From Nematopogon swammerdamellus (taxonomy: Eukaryota; Arthropoda; Insecta; Lepidoptera; Adelidae): a stretch of 64,000 bases of DNA. This document shows positions 33,045 through 44,310 of this stretch, in pieces. The number at the start of each line of letters is the position of its first letter. The stretch's first letter is position 1. Where the stretch lies: NCBI GenBank assembly GCA_946902875.1, contig OX336342.1, forward strand, positions 11,091,523 through 11,155,522, written 5' to 3'. Position numbers and translations under genes: made by a program. The notes under the pieces are model-generated. The model made no database searches. It was given only the letters and a program-made list of their open reading frames with translations, and was not told the origin of the DNA.

Positions 33045-33390
33045 AATAAGCAACGCTGGGTGCGGTCAGTACTTGGATGGATGGGTGATCGCTGACCGTT
33101 GTTGGAGGCTGACCGAGGTTCGGATTCCTCGTAAAACTGTAGGTCCCTTCCCTCCTAATCTTACTTGGTGGAAGGTTTAACCCGCCCGGGTTGGTACCAC
33201 CGCACTGAATGAAACGTCGTGCGAAACGGCAATGTAAATAGTTTGTGTTTTCCGACCAGTTCAGTGTAGCCGGCACGATCAAAGGGGGAAGCACTGACAT
33301 GGCACCTAGTTCACCCGGTGTTATGGGCTGACATCACGGACGTTGTAGGTGATGTAGCCAACCGTGTCAGTTTCCATAAAAAAAATGGAC
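33045..33390 (+). mobile_element. SINE-5S copy (plus), head missing
   Basis: Starts inside the 5S-like region (TAAGCAACGCTGGGTGCGGT, CAGTACTTGGATGG) and proceeds through GAGGTTCGGATTCCTCG to GCCAACCGTGTCAGTTTCCA and an A-run. It lacks the tRNA-like A-box part, which fits 5' truncation during reverse transcription. Confidence 0.75.
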
Positions 33391-35590
33391 TACGCGCAGC
33401 GTCTGACAAGTAGCTTGCGCCAGCTGAATTTGTATATGGTAGGGTTAGGATATTTGATAACAACCATCAAGCAAAATAAAATAAACGAGTTTGTGCTTCT
33501 GTAGTTGAGCACAGGATGCAGGAACAAAACCAGGAAACCACTTGCTCCGCACAACAAGCTTTATGCCTTCCCTAGAGCGTCAGTTCTGTTCTGTGCCCGC
33601 CTGTGCGCTGTTCTTTCGTCATGTCGACGACGACGACATCCGCAAACTTGCGCAGTTTATGCGCGAACTTGCTCCACGCGTCTGCTCTAGCATGTTGGCT
33701 ACTAGTGTTTGCATCTCACCACCGCGCCGCCATGATGTCAAAGAAACCACCGACGTGGTGGCAGCGAAAGCATACTTTGTTTTTGTTTATTTGGATACAT
33801 TTGATTCGTGAAAATCCGCGGAGAAATTCACAAACATGTGAAAATAGGGAAACAGAGTAAAGCAAAGAAAGTTTTCAGCAAGTACAAAAATATACAGCAT
33901 AGAGACCGCCCGCATCAGTATACAACTCGAACAATATTTTCTCTAAAAATTAAAAGAAGTCAGATTAAAGATAAAGCCAGAATAAACGAAAAACTATGTC
34001 GCTTACATTTTCTGCATTTTCTTTAGGACTCATAATGCGAGCACATTACAACACGAAATGGCTTTATAAAAAGTAAACAATTTTTGTTTTTTCCAAAACG
34101 TGTAGGTGAATTGTTTTAACGAGCACGGCGCCCGCCGACGGCCTCGACGCTATTTCATTCCAACATTTGGCGCTTTTCCCGCTGAGGAAATTGCGCTGCG
34201 AATGAGAACTGCTGCAAGAAAAAATTAAGAGATCTTAAAGGTTGGCCGCTCTGTATTTCTTAATAATAAAGCGGTCGTTCTGGAGAGCATTCGGGCGCGC
34301 CCGGCACTTAGATCGCAGATTACGCCGCGAGCGGCCGCAACTTTGCCAATATTTGCCAAATTAGTGCCAGCGACTTTATCTGAAAGCCATAAGAATCGTT
34401 TTCCATCCTTAACCGAATTCTAAACTACACGAATAATATTTTTAATACGAATAATATTTTTGTAAGAGGTAATGAAACGTTTGTATTTACGCTGCTAAAT
34501 GAAGATTAAATTGTTTATTTACTAGAGGACTAATTATGTAGTATAGTCGAAGAGTATAGAAGGCCGGCGCGCTCATTTTTTCTTTTCGTCTTCATTCAAG
34601 AAATAATTCGAACGGGCTTCGAGAGGCTTCGCTTAATTGAGTGGACTCGAACAGCCAATCGGTCCAGCAATGGGCAGCTTGTGCCGTTTGACCGCGTCCT
34701 CGAGATGAGTGTGCGGTGCGAACTCTCCGTTTGACGAAAACACATCGTCCGGGCTGAATGCAATCTGAGCGGTCAGAGAGATTAGCTAACGTAATCCAAC
34801 TCGGGCGGGTTCACTTGATCGTACGCGGGCGGTCGTCACTGCGTCGCCGCGTCGCCGCCGCGACTCGCGCCGCGCCCTTGATGTCCCGTCATTTGCCGCA
34901 TCAGATCACGTCAAATAAACTCATCATTTCGGTCTAGTTGAGGGCCTCCGAATCAAAGGACTTTCTCAAAAGCGTCCTCCTAAAAGGGCCTTATGAATGA
35001 GAGGAGTTGGAAATTGGAAGTGACTCGAGGGAGCCGATATGTCGAGATGAGCGCTCGGATTAAGTCAGCCGACTGGAAGAGGGCAAAATAGGGCGGCATT
35101 GAGATCTGTTCGGCGAATGGAAACAACGTCAAAACTAAGGGCAGGTGAAAACGCTTAGCTTTATCCTTGGGAAGGTGAACAGCGAGGTCGTCTCGTAAGA
35201 TTTGTGGAGTGAGGGTAAGCGGTATTTGGACTTCCGGAAGCATTGGTCGGTAATGATGCGTGTGTCTCTCAATGTTACACTTTCACGCCTATGAATAACC
35301 AGAATACTCGAATCTTTATACTTACAAACAAATTAAGGAAAAACGTATTGTTATCTGAATTAATGAAATACACAAATTATATTAAGATTATGAGAAATGT
35401 CAAGAAAGTGACACTATTATCATTTAAATATCTTAATTTAAGAAGTTCCGATCCCTTACTGTAGCTATACGAATGTAGTGTTTCCTATGAGTAGGCATAA
35501 GGCTAGTTTTAAGAATACCTGTGTTATTTTATGTTATGTTGTGTCCTACGTGTAGAAAACCAAATAAATAAATAAATAAATATTGAATTC
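33391..35590. other. Non-coding stretch with motif-dense patch
   Basis: No gene recognised. The frames at 33505-33860 overlap in all three phases, and the 87-codon minus frame at 34980-35243 has no known motif. 34190-34400 (TTGCGCTGCGAATGAGAAC, AATAATAAAGCGG, CGCCGCGAGCGGCCGC) is a mixed AT/GC patch that could be regulatory. 34840-34880 is GC-rich. AAAT units repeat at about 35563-35582. Confidence 0.35.
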
Positions 35591-35976
35591 TTTTTTTTTT
35601 TTTTATGGAAACTGACACGGTTGGCTACATCACCTACAACGTCCGTGATGTCAGCCCATAACACCGGGTGAACTAGGTGCCATGTCAGTGCTTCCCCCTT
35701 TGATCGTGCCGGCTACACTGAAGTCGGAAAACACAGACTAATTATAGCCGTTTGGACCGACGTTTCATTCAGTGCGGTGGTACCAACCCGGGCGGGTTAA
35801 ACCCTACCACCGAGTAAGATTAGGAAGGAAGGGACCTACAGTTTTACGAGGAATCCGAACCTCGGTCAGCCTCCAACGGTCAGCGGTCACCCATCCAAAT
35901 ACTGACCGCGCCCAGCGTTGCTTAACATTCAATAGCGACAGTTGACTGTCTGCACCACTGAGCTATCGAGGCTGAC
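35591..35976 (-). mobile_element. SINE-5S, full-length copy (minus)
   Basis: T-run 35591-35604, then the tail (CTGACACGGTTGGCTACATC), the middle module CCTACCACCGAGTAAG, the 5S-like CAAATACTGACCGCGCCCAG with GTTGCTTAAC, and the tRNA-like head ending ACTGAGCTATCGAGGCTGAC. Collinear with 40878-41261 over its whole length. Confidence 0.8.
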
Positions 35977-36093
35977 AATTAACTATCATACTTTAAATCC
36001 CCCTTTATTGTGCTACCATTTCTCTTTGTATTTCTTCTATATTTGTCCTTCTATAATCTCGTTTGATAAAACGGGTGCCCACGCTAATACGTG

Positions 36094-37010
36094 GGGCACA
36101 CTAAAAGTTTCCGGAATTAATAAGAATAAAATACTATTAAATGTAAAAAATGAATTTATTGTTTCTCAAAATATTCTCCCTTTGCGTAAATGCACTTTTT
36201 CATACGATTAAACCAATTTTGAAAACTTTTGTGCCACTCCTCCGTGGTGACCTCAGAAACGTGTTTTTCATATTCTTCGACAGCCTCTTCTGGTGATGAA
36301 AATCGTTGACCGCGTAATTGGTTCTTAATTTTTGGGAACAGAAAAAAGTCACAAGGTGCCGTCACCTGTTACTATGTCCCACACCAAATTTGAAGCGCCT
36401 TTGTTGAATCTGGTAAGCATGGCATTGCACCAAGTGACGCGGTGCGTTTTTGAGCCTCGGTCAAATTGTGTGGGATCCACCGCGAGCACAGCTTTCTCAC
36501 ACCCAAATGTTTGTGTAGGATTGATTGTATTTGACTCATGCCTATGTCTAAGGATGCCCGAATCTCATGGTAGGTCACATGCCTGTCTGTTTCGATCATA
36601 CGGCGCACAGCATCGTTGTTTTTGTTGTTCACAGCGGTGAACGGGCGACCATTGCGAGATTCGTCACTGAGATTGACACGGCCGCGCTTGAATTCTGCAA
36701 ACCAGCAATAAATAGTCGTCTTGCATGGTGCTTCATCGCCAAAAGCAGATTGAAGCCGAGCGAGGCTCTGATGAGCTGTCAAATTACACTTAAAATCGTA
36801 GAAAATCATACTACGAAAATTTTCCCGGGTTAAATTTATGTTAATGTAGACACGCAATTTTTATAAAATGGCGCCACAATGGAAAAACAATTGGCAGTCA
36901 GATGAAACAAACTGCATTCTACAGCCAAAGAGTTCCATTTTCAAATTTTGTAATTACTTTTTAAATATTATTTATGTAAGTGGCCAATTCCGGAAACTTT
37001 TAGTGTGCCC
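36094..37010 (-). mobile_element. Mariner element with internal deletion
   Basis: Perfect 25-bp terminal inverted repeats at 36094-36118 and 36986-37010 start GGGCACACTAAAAGTTTCCG. TA follows on the right; the left flank reads TG, so the expected TA is lost or mutated there. At 917 bp the element is shorter than a typical 1.3-kb mariner. The minus-strand interior encodes two ends of a transposase in different frames (36857-36372 and 36365-36156). It cannot make an active enzyme. Confidence 0.9.
36156..36857 (-). pseudogene. Mariner transposase, catalytic core deleted
   Basis: The N-terminal frame (ATG at 36857, about 161 codons) carries both helix-turn-helix regions (YDFKCNLTAHQSLARLQSAF, NLSDESRNGRP, YHEIRASLDIGMSQIQSIL) and the RWIPHNL linker motif. 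A frameshift follows near 36420. The shifted frame reaches VTGD, the first catalytic Asp (codon 36361-36363), and then jumps directly to APCDFFLFPKIKNQLRG, which carries the third Asp of the D,D34D triad, again out of frame. The segment with the second Asp, roughly 100 residues or more, is gone. The C-terminus (WFNRMKKCIYAKGEYFEKQ) is intact. The binding domain could only matter if the N-terminal frame were expressed, for which there is no evidence. Confidence 0.85.
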
Positions 37011-38372
37011 TATGTAGTAACCAGCAGAACAAATTGTATATATATATATATATGTAAGTAAGCAAATCTTATTTACAGTAACACAACCAAATTGAGAGAC
37101 GCTTCATCATTGTTTCATTTACTAGTAATACGAGAATTTCTGTATAAATTCCAATTTGCACTAGCCGTGCAGTATGGGATGCGAATTGCCGACGCTACGC
37201 CCCGCCACGCGCTGAAACGTAGTTGGGTTTGGAAATCAGGTCAATGTGATTGGGAATTTAGCTAGTGAGTTCATTAGTATTTTGGATCAATATGACCATC
37301 GGATCAAATATTATTTCTCGTCGAATATCCACTATTTATAATTACCCACATACCTACGTGTTAGCTAAGCAATTACATTTTGAATATAAACTGGTAGACA
37401 AAGAAAATACTCAAAGAAAATGTATTATAATTATTTCCTACCGACCCGATAAAAACATCTGTTCTTTTGTCGAACGTTAAAAAGGAACCCCAAGGCCCTA
37501 TAAAAACATTTTATTCCTGGAAATAATTCCAGTTTGCAATTTTTTCTTCCACTTTACGTAAGCCGGTTACGTGGCAGGTCCCGTTTCCTAAGCTGCTTTC
37601 GCAATCCCTATTTCAAATGAAAATAAAGTCTTAAATGAAATGATGTACTTTGTCGCCAACTATGGCATCGCATATCCTTCCGAAACAATGCAACGAATTT
37701 AAAAGTTGTGTTTAAACGTGAGAGTGCATCTGCTAGGGCTTACCTAATATTCCGGTTAAAATTTAAATTCCACAGTTGCCTCAGAAACCAAGTCACGAAA
37801 TATGTCGGTGTCGCGGACGAATCTTCCCTCAAGTTGATAAGGAGCTCCCGGTGGGCACAAAAGGGATCATACCGGAGGGACACGAGCGAAAATTTTTCGT
37901 GAGGATAAATCCAAAAGATTCGATTGAAGTGTAACCATCCAAACATTCTTTCTTGGAAACAGGATCGAAGGACCACGAATTGAAAAGTTAAACCCTTGCC
38001 TACGGATAAGAGCAAATTCACGAGTTATTTTGGTAGCTACTGCGAGTAGGTACATTATTACTGGACCTGGCGTGGAGCAGTCAAAACGTTACTATGTTGA
38101 AAACATTAAAATGAGATGAAATCAGAAAAAGACCAGCACGTAGTAGCACTGGACTCGCTTAAACAACCTAAAGAATCGAATGATTGTGTTCGAAGTTCGT
38201 CCCAGTCATAATACAAAATAATTTGCCTCAACTCAATGCACAGAACACCATTGACTTAAAGTGAAAATTAGATATTAGTTCTAAAGTTTAGTTCCTCAAT
38301 GAACGGGTTCCTCAGGAACAAACTCGAACATTACCTGGAATTAGCTAAACTGTGTACCACATTTATCATGTT
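37011..38372. other. Non-coding stretch
   Basis: (TA)n at about 37036-37052. No gene is supported; overlapping minus frames at 37740-38055 have no known motif. Confidence 0.4.
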
Positions 38373-38850
38373 TACATGGTTCCGTATCCATTATCTACGG
38401 ATGCCTATTACTAAGCCTGCGCCTTCTGTCTGTCTATCTGCCTGTCTGTCTGTCTGTCTGTCCGTCTGTCTGTCTGTCTGTCTGCCTGCCTGCCTGCCTG
38501 CCTGCCTGACCGACCGCCCGTCCGCCCGCCCGTCCGTCCGTCCTATGGCTATATCTTTTGAACCGTAATAGGTAGCTGGTTGTAATTTTCACAGAATGTT
38601 TTATTATGTGCGAATATGCCAACAAATAATATAAAAAGCAAAAACAAATTAAGGGAGTCCCCATACAAGAAACGTGCTAAGAATCGATCAGTACATATTC
38701 ACGCTACTAAATAATAGATGGCGCCACAGGTAGTTTTGTATTACAGACAGACAAAAGACAGACGGATATGGTTTTTTGACAGATATAGTATAGCGGTCCT
38801 ACGGAACCCTCTGTGAGTGAGTAAAACTCGCACTTGAACCATTTTATTTA
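38373..38850 (+). mobile_element. D-repeat with expanded CTGT/CTGC microsatellite
   Basis: GGTTCCGTATCCATTATCTA start and CCTACGGAACCCTCTGTGAG end with ACTCGCACTTGAACC. The internal TCTGTCTG tract is expanded to about 115 bp (38428-38543) and grades through CTGC and CCGT variants. Otherwise it is collinear with 29328-29733. Confidence 0.65.
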
Positions 38851-39989
38851 GTACCAACATTTTGAGCCGAATGATTGGAAATTTTCAAGAAATTTCAAAT
38901 ACTTGAACCTACTGCATACAAATTATTGTATTGTGTAAAATATATATGTACTTATATGTGCAAATGTATGTTGACTCAGGGGCCAGTTGGCTCTGTGAAT
39001 GGGATTGGAAACCGTAGTCGGGGCGCGACGCGGCGGACCGCGGCCGTACGTGGCCCATTTGCATATCGACTATGTACTTATGTCGGCGCGGTCGCCTCCA
39101 ATGCTGCTACTGCCCCCTGGTATGTCGGATTGGAGGTAAGTCAAACATGTATCGATACTTTTTATAGTAATGTATATGAATTAAAAATAAAGTTTGTTTT
39201 CCCAAAAAAACAATTGGAAAATAGAATAAAACCATACCGGACACAGTCGGCAGTCGGCTTTGATTGAAGACGCTTACAAAATACTTACAGTAGAATCTGC
39301 AGAATCTAAAACAAATCGGAGTAAAATACGAACGATACAAAGATAACATAATGCTCTATGAGCCTAGAAAATAAAGTGTTATCGATTGTTTCTTATCCTC
39401 CCTCGTTTCTCCTTACAGCGCTCTCGAGGGACGTCCGATGTCGCGGACGGACGGGCCAGCCAACACTCGCCTAGCTAAGCTTTGCACTACACTATACAAG
39501 TATACAGCATTCAACTCACTACTCCGCGCCCATAAACGCGCGGAGAAAATATTCTACCGTCCGTCAACTCTTATATCGGAGTCCCTAGCCCAGCATACCA
39601 ATGGGGTTGCGTCGATATTCGTGCTGAACCCGCAACCAAAACCGTTCGCGGCCGATATAAAACTTGGGAAAATGTTATTTATTCGATAGTAAAGTAAATT
39701 ATCTGCGGCTGGGGCGGTTGCGACCGGATTCCGCTGCAATCAGTTTGGATTGTTGCAGCTTTTCGAGTGGCTCGAATTTTAACCGTCTTCATGCGTCTCT
39801 GTGTGGTATTGTCCTCTGATAGTGAAACATTATTTCTCTCACTGATGCTAAATATTATTTATTTCTTTATTTCTCAGTTCTCAGTTTTACACATACATAA
39901 ACATTTATATAACATATATATTTTTTCTGTCAACTGTGTTTTTGGCGCCAAAAACACCTCTCCTCTCCAAACCACGCTCCAGATTTGCC
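38851..39989. other. Non-coding stretch with a GC-rich patch
   Basis: 38998-39065 is GC-rich (GCGCGACGCGGCGGACCGCG). 39430-39740 mixes GC words with open frames on both strands; I do not recognise a product. Confidence 0.35.
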
Positions 39990-40440
39990 ATATCAACAGA
40001 TTTGATTTGACTGTTGCTAGGCTGTCCAGCCTATTAATACGTTTGAAGACACCCAGGTTAAAGGATTCTGAAAACACAAACCCTGGCGGTGCGAAAAAGA
40101 AACGATTTTGAGAACCAATGGGTTCTGAAAAGCCCAATGTCAACAACAACGACGAGTGTTGCGGAGATAGGTTGGATGGCAAGGAATAATGGATGCAAGT
40201 TCCTCCGAGCAGCGTCCATGATAGTACCTGTATAACAGACTGAGTGACCATCGTCTGTGGCTCTGAGTCTGCAGACCATCACTCCGTTTCGGGTCTCCCA
40301 CCAGACGGACGGCTCTGCACTGTAATGAGTCCAAGGACACCAACAGATGCTGGGAGCTGCCTTCCCAAATTTGGCTACACTATTCAATCACGGGTCTAAT
40401 CTGCGATTTATGAAACGTAAGTAGTTGGCCCGTTAGATCT
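39990..40440 (-). pseudogene. LINE reverse-transcriptase C-terminal remnant
   Basis: The minus strand reads SLDSLQCRAVRLVGDPKRSD, then SLLYRYYHGRCSEELASIIP in the frame ending at 40140. A shifted frame continues with HWFSKSFLFRTARV and LGVFKRIN. The block order CRAVRLVGD - YRYYHGRCSEEL - SF-FRT - LGVFKR matches the C-terminus of the LINE at 31862-32830, but from a different subfamily. Frameshifts and loss of the polymerase domain make it a remnant. Confidence 0.6.
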
Positions 40441-40684
40441 ATTAGGTGAACTGAGAAATACTCTCGGCTAAAAAACCAACTCTCGCAAATGCCTAGACTG
40501 AACAGACAGCCCGCTGACGGGAGCTATCAAAACGGGCTGGATCTTCTTGGCGTATACGTCAAGTCGGAGCTGCGAGTGGTCGCTTGGGGCTGTTGCCAGT
40601 AGTGGTGCTGCGACCCTGGTTAGCACATTAAAATAATCGCTTCTTCCAGTTAGCCTTGAGCAAAAATGCAAATATGCCAACCAC

Positions 40685-40840
40685 ATTGTACTTGCTGCTT
40701 GATAGTTATCTCATCCTAATACTTTGCTAAACGTGTTGGTCGGTGTTGTGCTGTAATTTACAACTAGTACTTGCAGATTACTCTTCATACCTTACCGCGA
40801 TTGTCGGAATACAGCGTGTGATATGTATGTATGGATGTAT
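40685..40840 (+). repeat. R-repeat 3' part
   Basis: TACTTGCTGCTTGATAGTTA, GGTCGGTGTTGTGCTGTAAT, ATTGTCGGAATACAGCGTG and a TATGTATGTATGGATG tail, as at 2870-3026. Confidence 0.65.
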
Positions 40841-40877
40841 TGTCCAGGTATCTTTAAAATTAAATTAAAGTAGTTTG

Positions 40878-41261
40878 TCAGCCTCGATAGCTCAGTGGTG
40901 CAGACAGTCGACTGTTGCTATTGATTGTTAAGCAACGCTGGGCGCGGTTAGTACTTGGATGGGTGACCACTCGACCGTTGGAGGCTGACCGTGGTTCGGA
41001 TTCCACGTAAAACTGTAGGTCCCTTCCCTTCCTACCTCACTCGGTGGTAGGGTTCAACCCGTCCGGGTTGGTACCACCGCACTGAATGAAACGTCGGTCG
41101 AAACGGCTATGTAAATAGTTTGTGTTTTCCGTCCAGTTCAGTGTAGCCGGCACGATCGAAGGGAAGCACTGACATGGCACTTAGTTCACCCGGTGTTATG
41201 GGCTGACATCACGGATGTTGTAAGTGATGTAGCCAACCGTGTAAGTTTCCATTAAAAAAAA
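40878..41261 (+). mobile_element. SINE-5S, reference full-length copy (tRNA + 5S rRNA chimera)
   Basis: Opens with GCCTCGATAGCTCAGTGGTG, where 40888-40898 (TAGCTCAGTGG) is a perfect tRNA A box. 40927-40968 is a 42-nt stretch (GTTAAGCAACGC... to ...ATGGGTGACC) that I recognise as the internal-promoter half of 5S rRNA with only two or three changes. 40993-41004 (GGTTCGGATTCC) is B-box-like. A body of about 250 bp follows, ending GCCAACCGTGTAAGTTTCCA plus an A-run. No coding capacity. It would be transcribed by Pol III and moved by a LINE (family knowledge). Other copies: 3496, 20579, 33045, 35591, 43522, 45843, 57433. The presence of parts of both Pol III internal promoter types in one element is unusual. 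Confidence 0.8.
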
Positions 41262-41264
41262 GCC

Positions 41265-41913
41265 ACAGTTGCACTCCGGGAGTGCCGGCAGAAGTGAAAA
41301 CAACACCGTAACATTGCTTAAAAAAATAATAATAAATTTAAAAAAAATAATGTTAAATTTAGTAGAACGGACAGACGTGCATTTGTTACGGAACCCTACA
41401 TTCATTTTGCAGAACTTAGTAGAATGGACAGACATAAACGTGTTACGGAACCCTACTTTTATTATAAAATAACCGTCGGAGGACCTTGGTTGAAAATTGT
41501 AAAATTTAGTAGAACGGACAGACATGCATTTGTTACGGAACCCCACATTCATTTTGAAATAAATGTTAAATTTAGTATAACGGACGGACATGCATTTGTT
41601 ACGGAATCCTACATTCATTTTGCAGAACTTAGTAGAATGGACAGACATAAACGTGTTACGGAACCCTACTTTTATTATAAAATAACCTTCGGATGACCTT
41701 GGTTGAAAATTGTAAAATTTAGTAGAACGGACAGACATGCATTTGTTACGGAACCCTACATTCATTTTGAAATAAATGTTAAATTTAGTAGAACGGACAG
41801 ACATGCATTTGTTACGGAACCCTACATTCATTTTGCAGAACTTAGTAGAATGGACAGACATAAACGTGTTACGGAACCCTACTTAACAGTTGCACTCCGG
41901 GCGTGCCGGCAGA
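41265..41913. repeat. Minisatellite with 213-bp higher-order period
   Basis: Three related monomers (about 57, 90 and 66 bp), each with AGTAGAA-GGACAGAC and GTTACGGAACCCTAC, form a block repeated with exact 213-bp spacing (AGTAGAATGG at 41418, 41631, 41844). A 28-bp direct repeat (ACAGTTGCACTCCGGG...) flanks the array at 41265-41292 and 41886-41913 with one mismatch. Because 213 is divisible by three, a 221-codon minus-strand frame stays open (41196-41861, repeating MSVRSTKF-MNVGFRNK). I consider this an arithmetic by-product and not a gene. Confidence 0.8.
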
Positions 41914-41922
41914 TCCCGTGCC

Positions 41923-42056
41923 AATCGTAACCTAACCCTTAATGCAATGACTTAAGGTTACATTTTAAATAATAATGATGCTGTCGGGATGTCACGAACA
42001 GAATTGATCCAGTGCCACTGTAACTTAACCCTTAATGCAATGACTAAAGGTTACAT
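41923..42056 (+). repeat. Direct duplication around AACCCTTAATGCAATGACT
   Basis: TAACCTAACCCTTAATGCAA with TAAGGTTACATTT occurs twice, about 83 bp apart. The downstream CCGCTAAAGAAGTTTTCACT stretch (42118-42140) is a word I recall from dispersed lepidopteran repeats, so the region is probably part of one. Confidence 0.5.
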
Positions 42057-42140
42057 TTCGCTTTTCGAGATCTAACGAGGACGCGATGACGCGAGTTTAA
42101 AATTTTTTACCCAAGCGCCGCTAAAGAAGTTTTCACTTCA

Positions 42141-43521
42141 AAAACACTTGGATCCAGTGCTCTTTACCATTAGGTCAGTCCCAAGACAACCAGAATATAA
42201 GTGTAAGGACATGGATTTTCGTTGCCACAGTTACTTAGCAGTAGTAAGTGCACATGTCCATATGGTCACGTAGGGAAGTTGCGCGAGTTTGTGTGTTTGA
42301 AACTGGATAAAGATACGTGAGCGAACTGCAGCTCAACTTTACAGAGATGCTTATCGGCGGAATATAGGAAGCAAAAATGTTGCGTTTCATCCTTTTACTG
42401 CAGCGGAGTGCGGGCGCCACGTGCCGAGCCGGGTATCCTTGCGGATGTATATGAAAAATGAATAAACCGAAGAGATAGCACTTTTGTTTGTGGGTGAATA
42501 TTTTATAATATATAGAATACAGAATAATATTTATTTAGTTTTTCGAAAATATTGCATTTAAAATAAAAAAAGAAATCTTAACCTAAAAAAGTGTTCACCG
42601 CTTTGACGTACGAAACCTAAAAAGCAATACACACAAGCTCATTGCAGACCAACTGAAATTATTGAATTGAATCCCCAGAAATTAATATAAACAAAATAAT
42701 ACTTCTATTGTAGAGTGGAGGCGAATATTAAAAGATGTTCCAAAATAATACAATGAACAACACAAATTCTGAAGATATCCGCTGGAATAAGCCCTCACTA
42801 AGGAGGATGTAAAACTTGACACCGAAACGAAGGGAAGTTTCAATTCACATTTCCGATTTCGAATATCTCATAAGTTACAGCTTTCTCGACCGTTACATCT
42901 TCACGGTATACCGTATGCAGAATCTTGCCTTCCACTTGGAAAACTCCACAACGGCTGCCCGGGTTTTAATGACAATAAAATTTATGTAGAGTATGTAATT
43001 CTAAGTTTAAATCTATTATTATGTTATATTTATCTAATGTTTAGCGTAGTGAAGTGATAGCACATAATTTGTAGAGCTTACAACCGATTTATAGTTGTTT
43101 TACTAGTATGCATTTACTTATAACTTTTCTTTTATTTCTTTTAATTTCATTGTTTAGTGAAAATTATAGCTGCAATAGCATAAAAAATAACAAATTAACT
43201 ACCTACTCTTATTACTTATTATTTACACATTAGTAAGTATATTTGTAAAAGCCTGCTGACTCGTTAGCTAACTGTCACTAAGTAAGAAAGAGAGCGTTTT
43301 AAAACCCTTCACCCCCACCCATCTACCTAAGCTCTCGTTTCCTACCAAGATCCCGATGCGCAGATTACAGAATATTTATTGTAAAATTTTTCAGATTCCT
43401 TCGTTGTTCATTTGTATCGAATTCCTCATTTCTTAAATTATACACAAGTTACGTATCTCATATCTTATTACTGTGAGAATTTTTTTTATATGCATGAATT
43501 TTTTTTTTATTTATTTTTTTT
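42141..43521. other. Non-coding AT-rich stretch
   Basis: No gene or repeat partner recognised. Confidence 0.45.
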
Positions 43522-43797
43522 TTATGGAAACTGACTCGGTTGGTTACATCACTTACAACGTCAGTGCTCCCCTTCGGTCGTGCCGGCTACACTGAACTGG
43601 ACGGAAAACACAAACTATTTACATAGCCGTTTCGACCGACTTTTCATTCAGTGCGGTGGTACCAACGCGGGCGGGTTAAACCCCACCACCTAGTAATATA
43701 AGAAGCGAGTCATATCCCTTAGTCGCCTTTTACGACATACAAGGGGAGAGATGCACTGGGGCTATTCTTTTGAAGTACCGGCCCCACGCGGTACAAA
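43522..43797 (-). repeat. Chimera: SINE-5S tail fused to R-repeat end (minus)
   Basis: 43522-43700 is SINE-5S (CTGACTCGGTTGG tail to CCCCACCACCTAGTAA). It continues directly into R-repeat sequence, TTAGTCGCCTTTTACGACAT to GTACCGGCCCCACGCGGTAC, the region that in other SINE-5S copies leads to the 5S part. The copy at 45843-46258 has a shorter R-like insert at the same point. Confidence 0.65.
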
Positions 43798-44185
43798 ATG
43801 TATGTACGAGTATAGGTATATATGAAACGGAAACGGCTCTATTTGGATAAAATTTTGTATTTAGCTAATGTTTTATTTTCCAAGTTTATCTAGATAGGTG
43901 TCAACCCTGACAAAATCCGTTTCCACACAAAAAAAAAGTTTTGTGTAACGCCATCTCTTAAAATATTGAGGTACCAGTAAGCTGTAGGTAGCAGTATCTG
44001 CTGACATGTTAACAATAGCTGTTGGCGCACAAACTCGAAAGACGCCGAGCCGATCGCGCGGGTACTGTATATTTAGGCAATGTTACAATTTCAATACTAC
44101 ATGCATTAAATTATATGTCTTCGCCAGTTTACCTACTTGTGTACATTATCCAGCAAGTAAGAAAGGCTTAAGGCCCCATACAAGG

Positions 44186-44310
44186 TAAGCCAGCAAACCA
44201 AAGGAAAGTCTTCGGTATGACACCTACCTTCTCGCAGGTGCTATTGACTGGTCGGAGCATGTGCTTTGGCCCCTCTGACTCAGCCACTCATATCGGATTA
44301 CATAAAAAAA
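44186..44310 (+). repeat. SINE-B 3' part (plus)
   Basis: AAGCCAGCAAACCAAAGGAA, GGTATGACACCTACCTTCTC, TCGGAGCATGTGCTTTGGCC and CATATCGGATTACATAAAAA match the end of 8485-8680. Confidence 0.6.

Noticed and set aside
38299..38664. Cys/Leu/Ser/Val-rich (plus) and Asp/Arg/Gln/Thr-rich (minus) frames
   Set aside because: Translation of the CTGT/CTGC tract inside a D-repeat.
40927..40968. A genuine 5S rRNA gene
   Set aside because: Only the internal-control half is present, embedded in a SINE body with an A-run, and many copies are truncated; a functional 5S gene needs about 120 nt including the 5' half and a T-run terminator.
41196..41861. 221-codon minus-strand frame with repeating MSVRSTKF / MNVGFRNK units
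   Set aside because: It follows from a minisatellite whose 213-bp period is divisible by three. No start context, domain or composition suggests a real protein.
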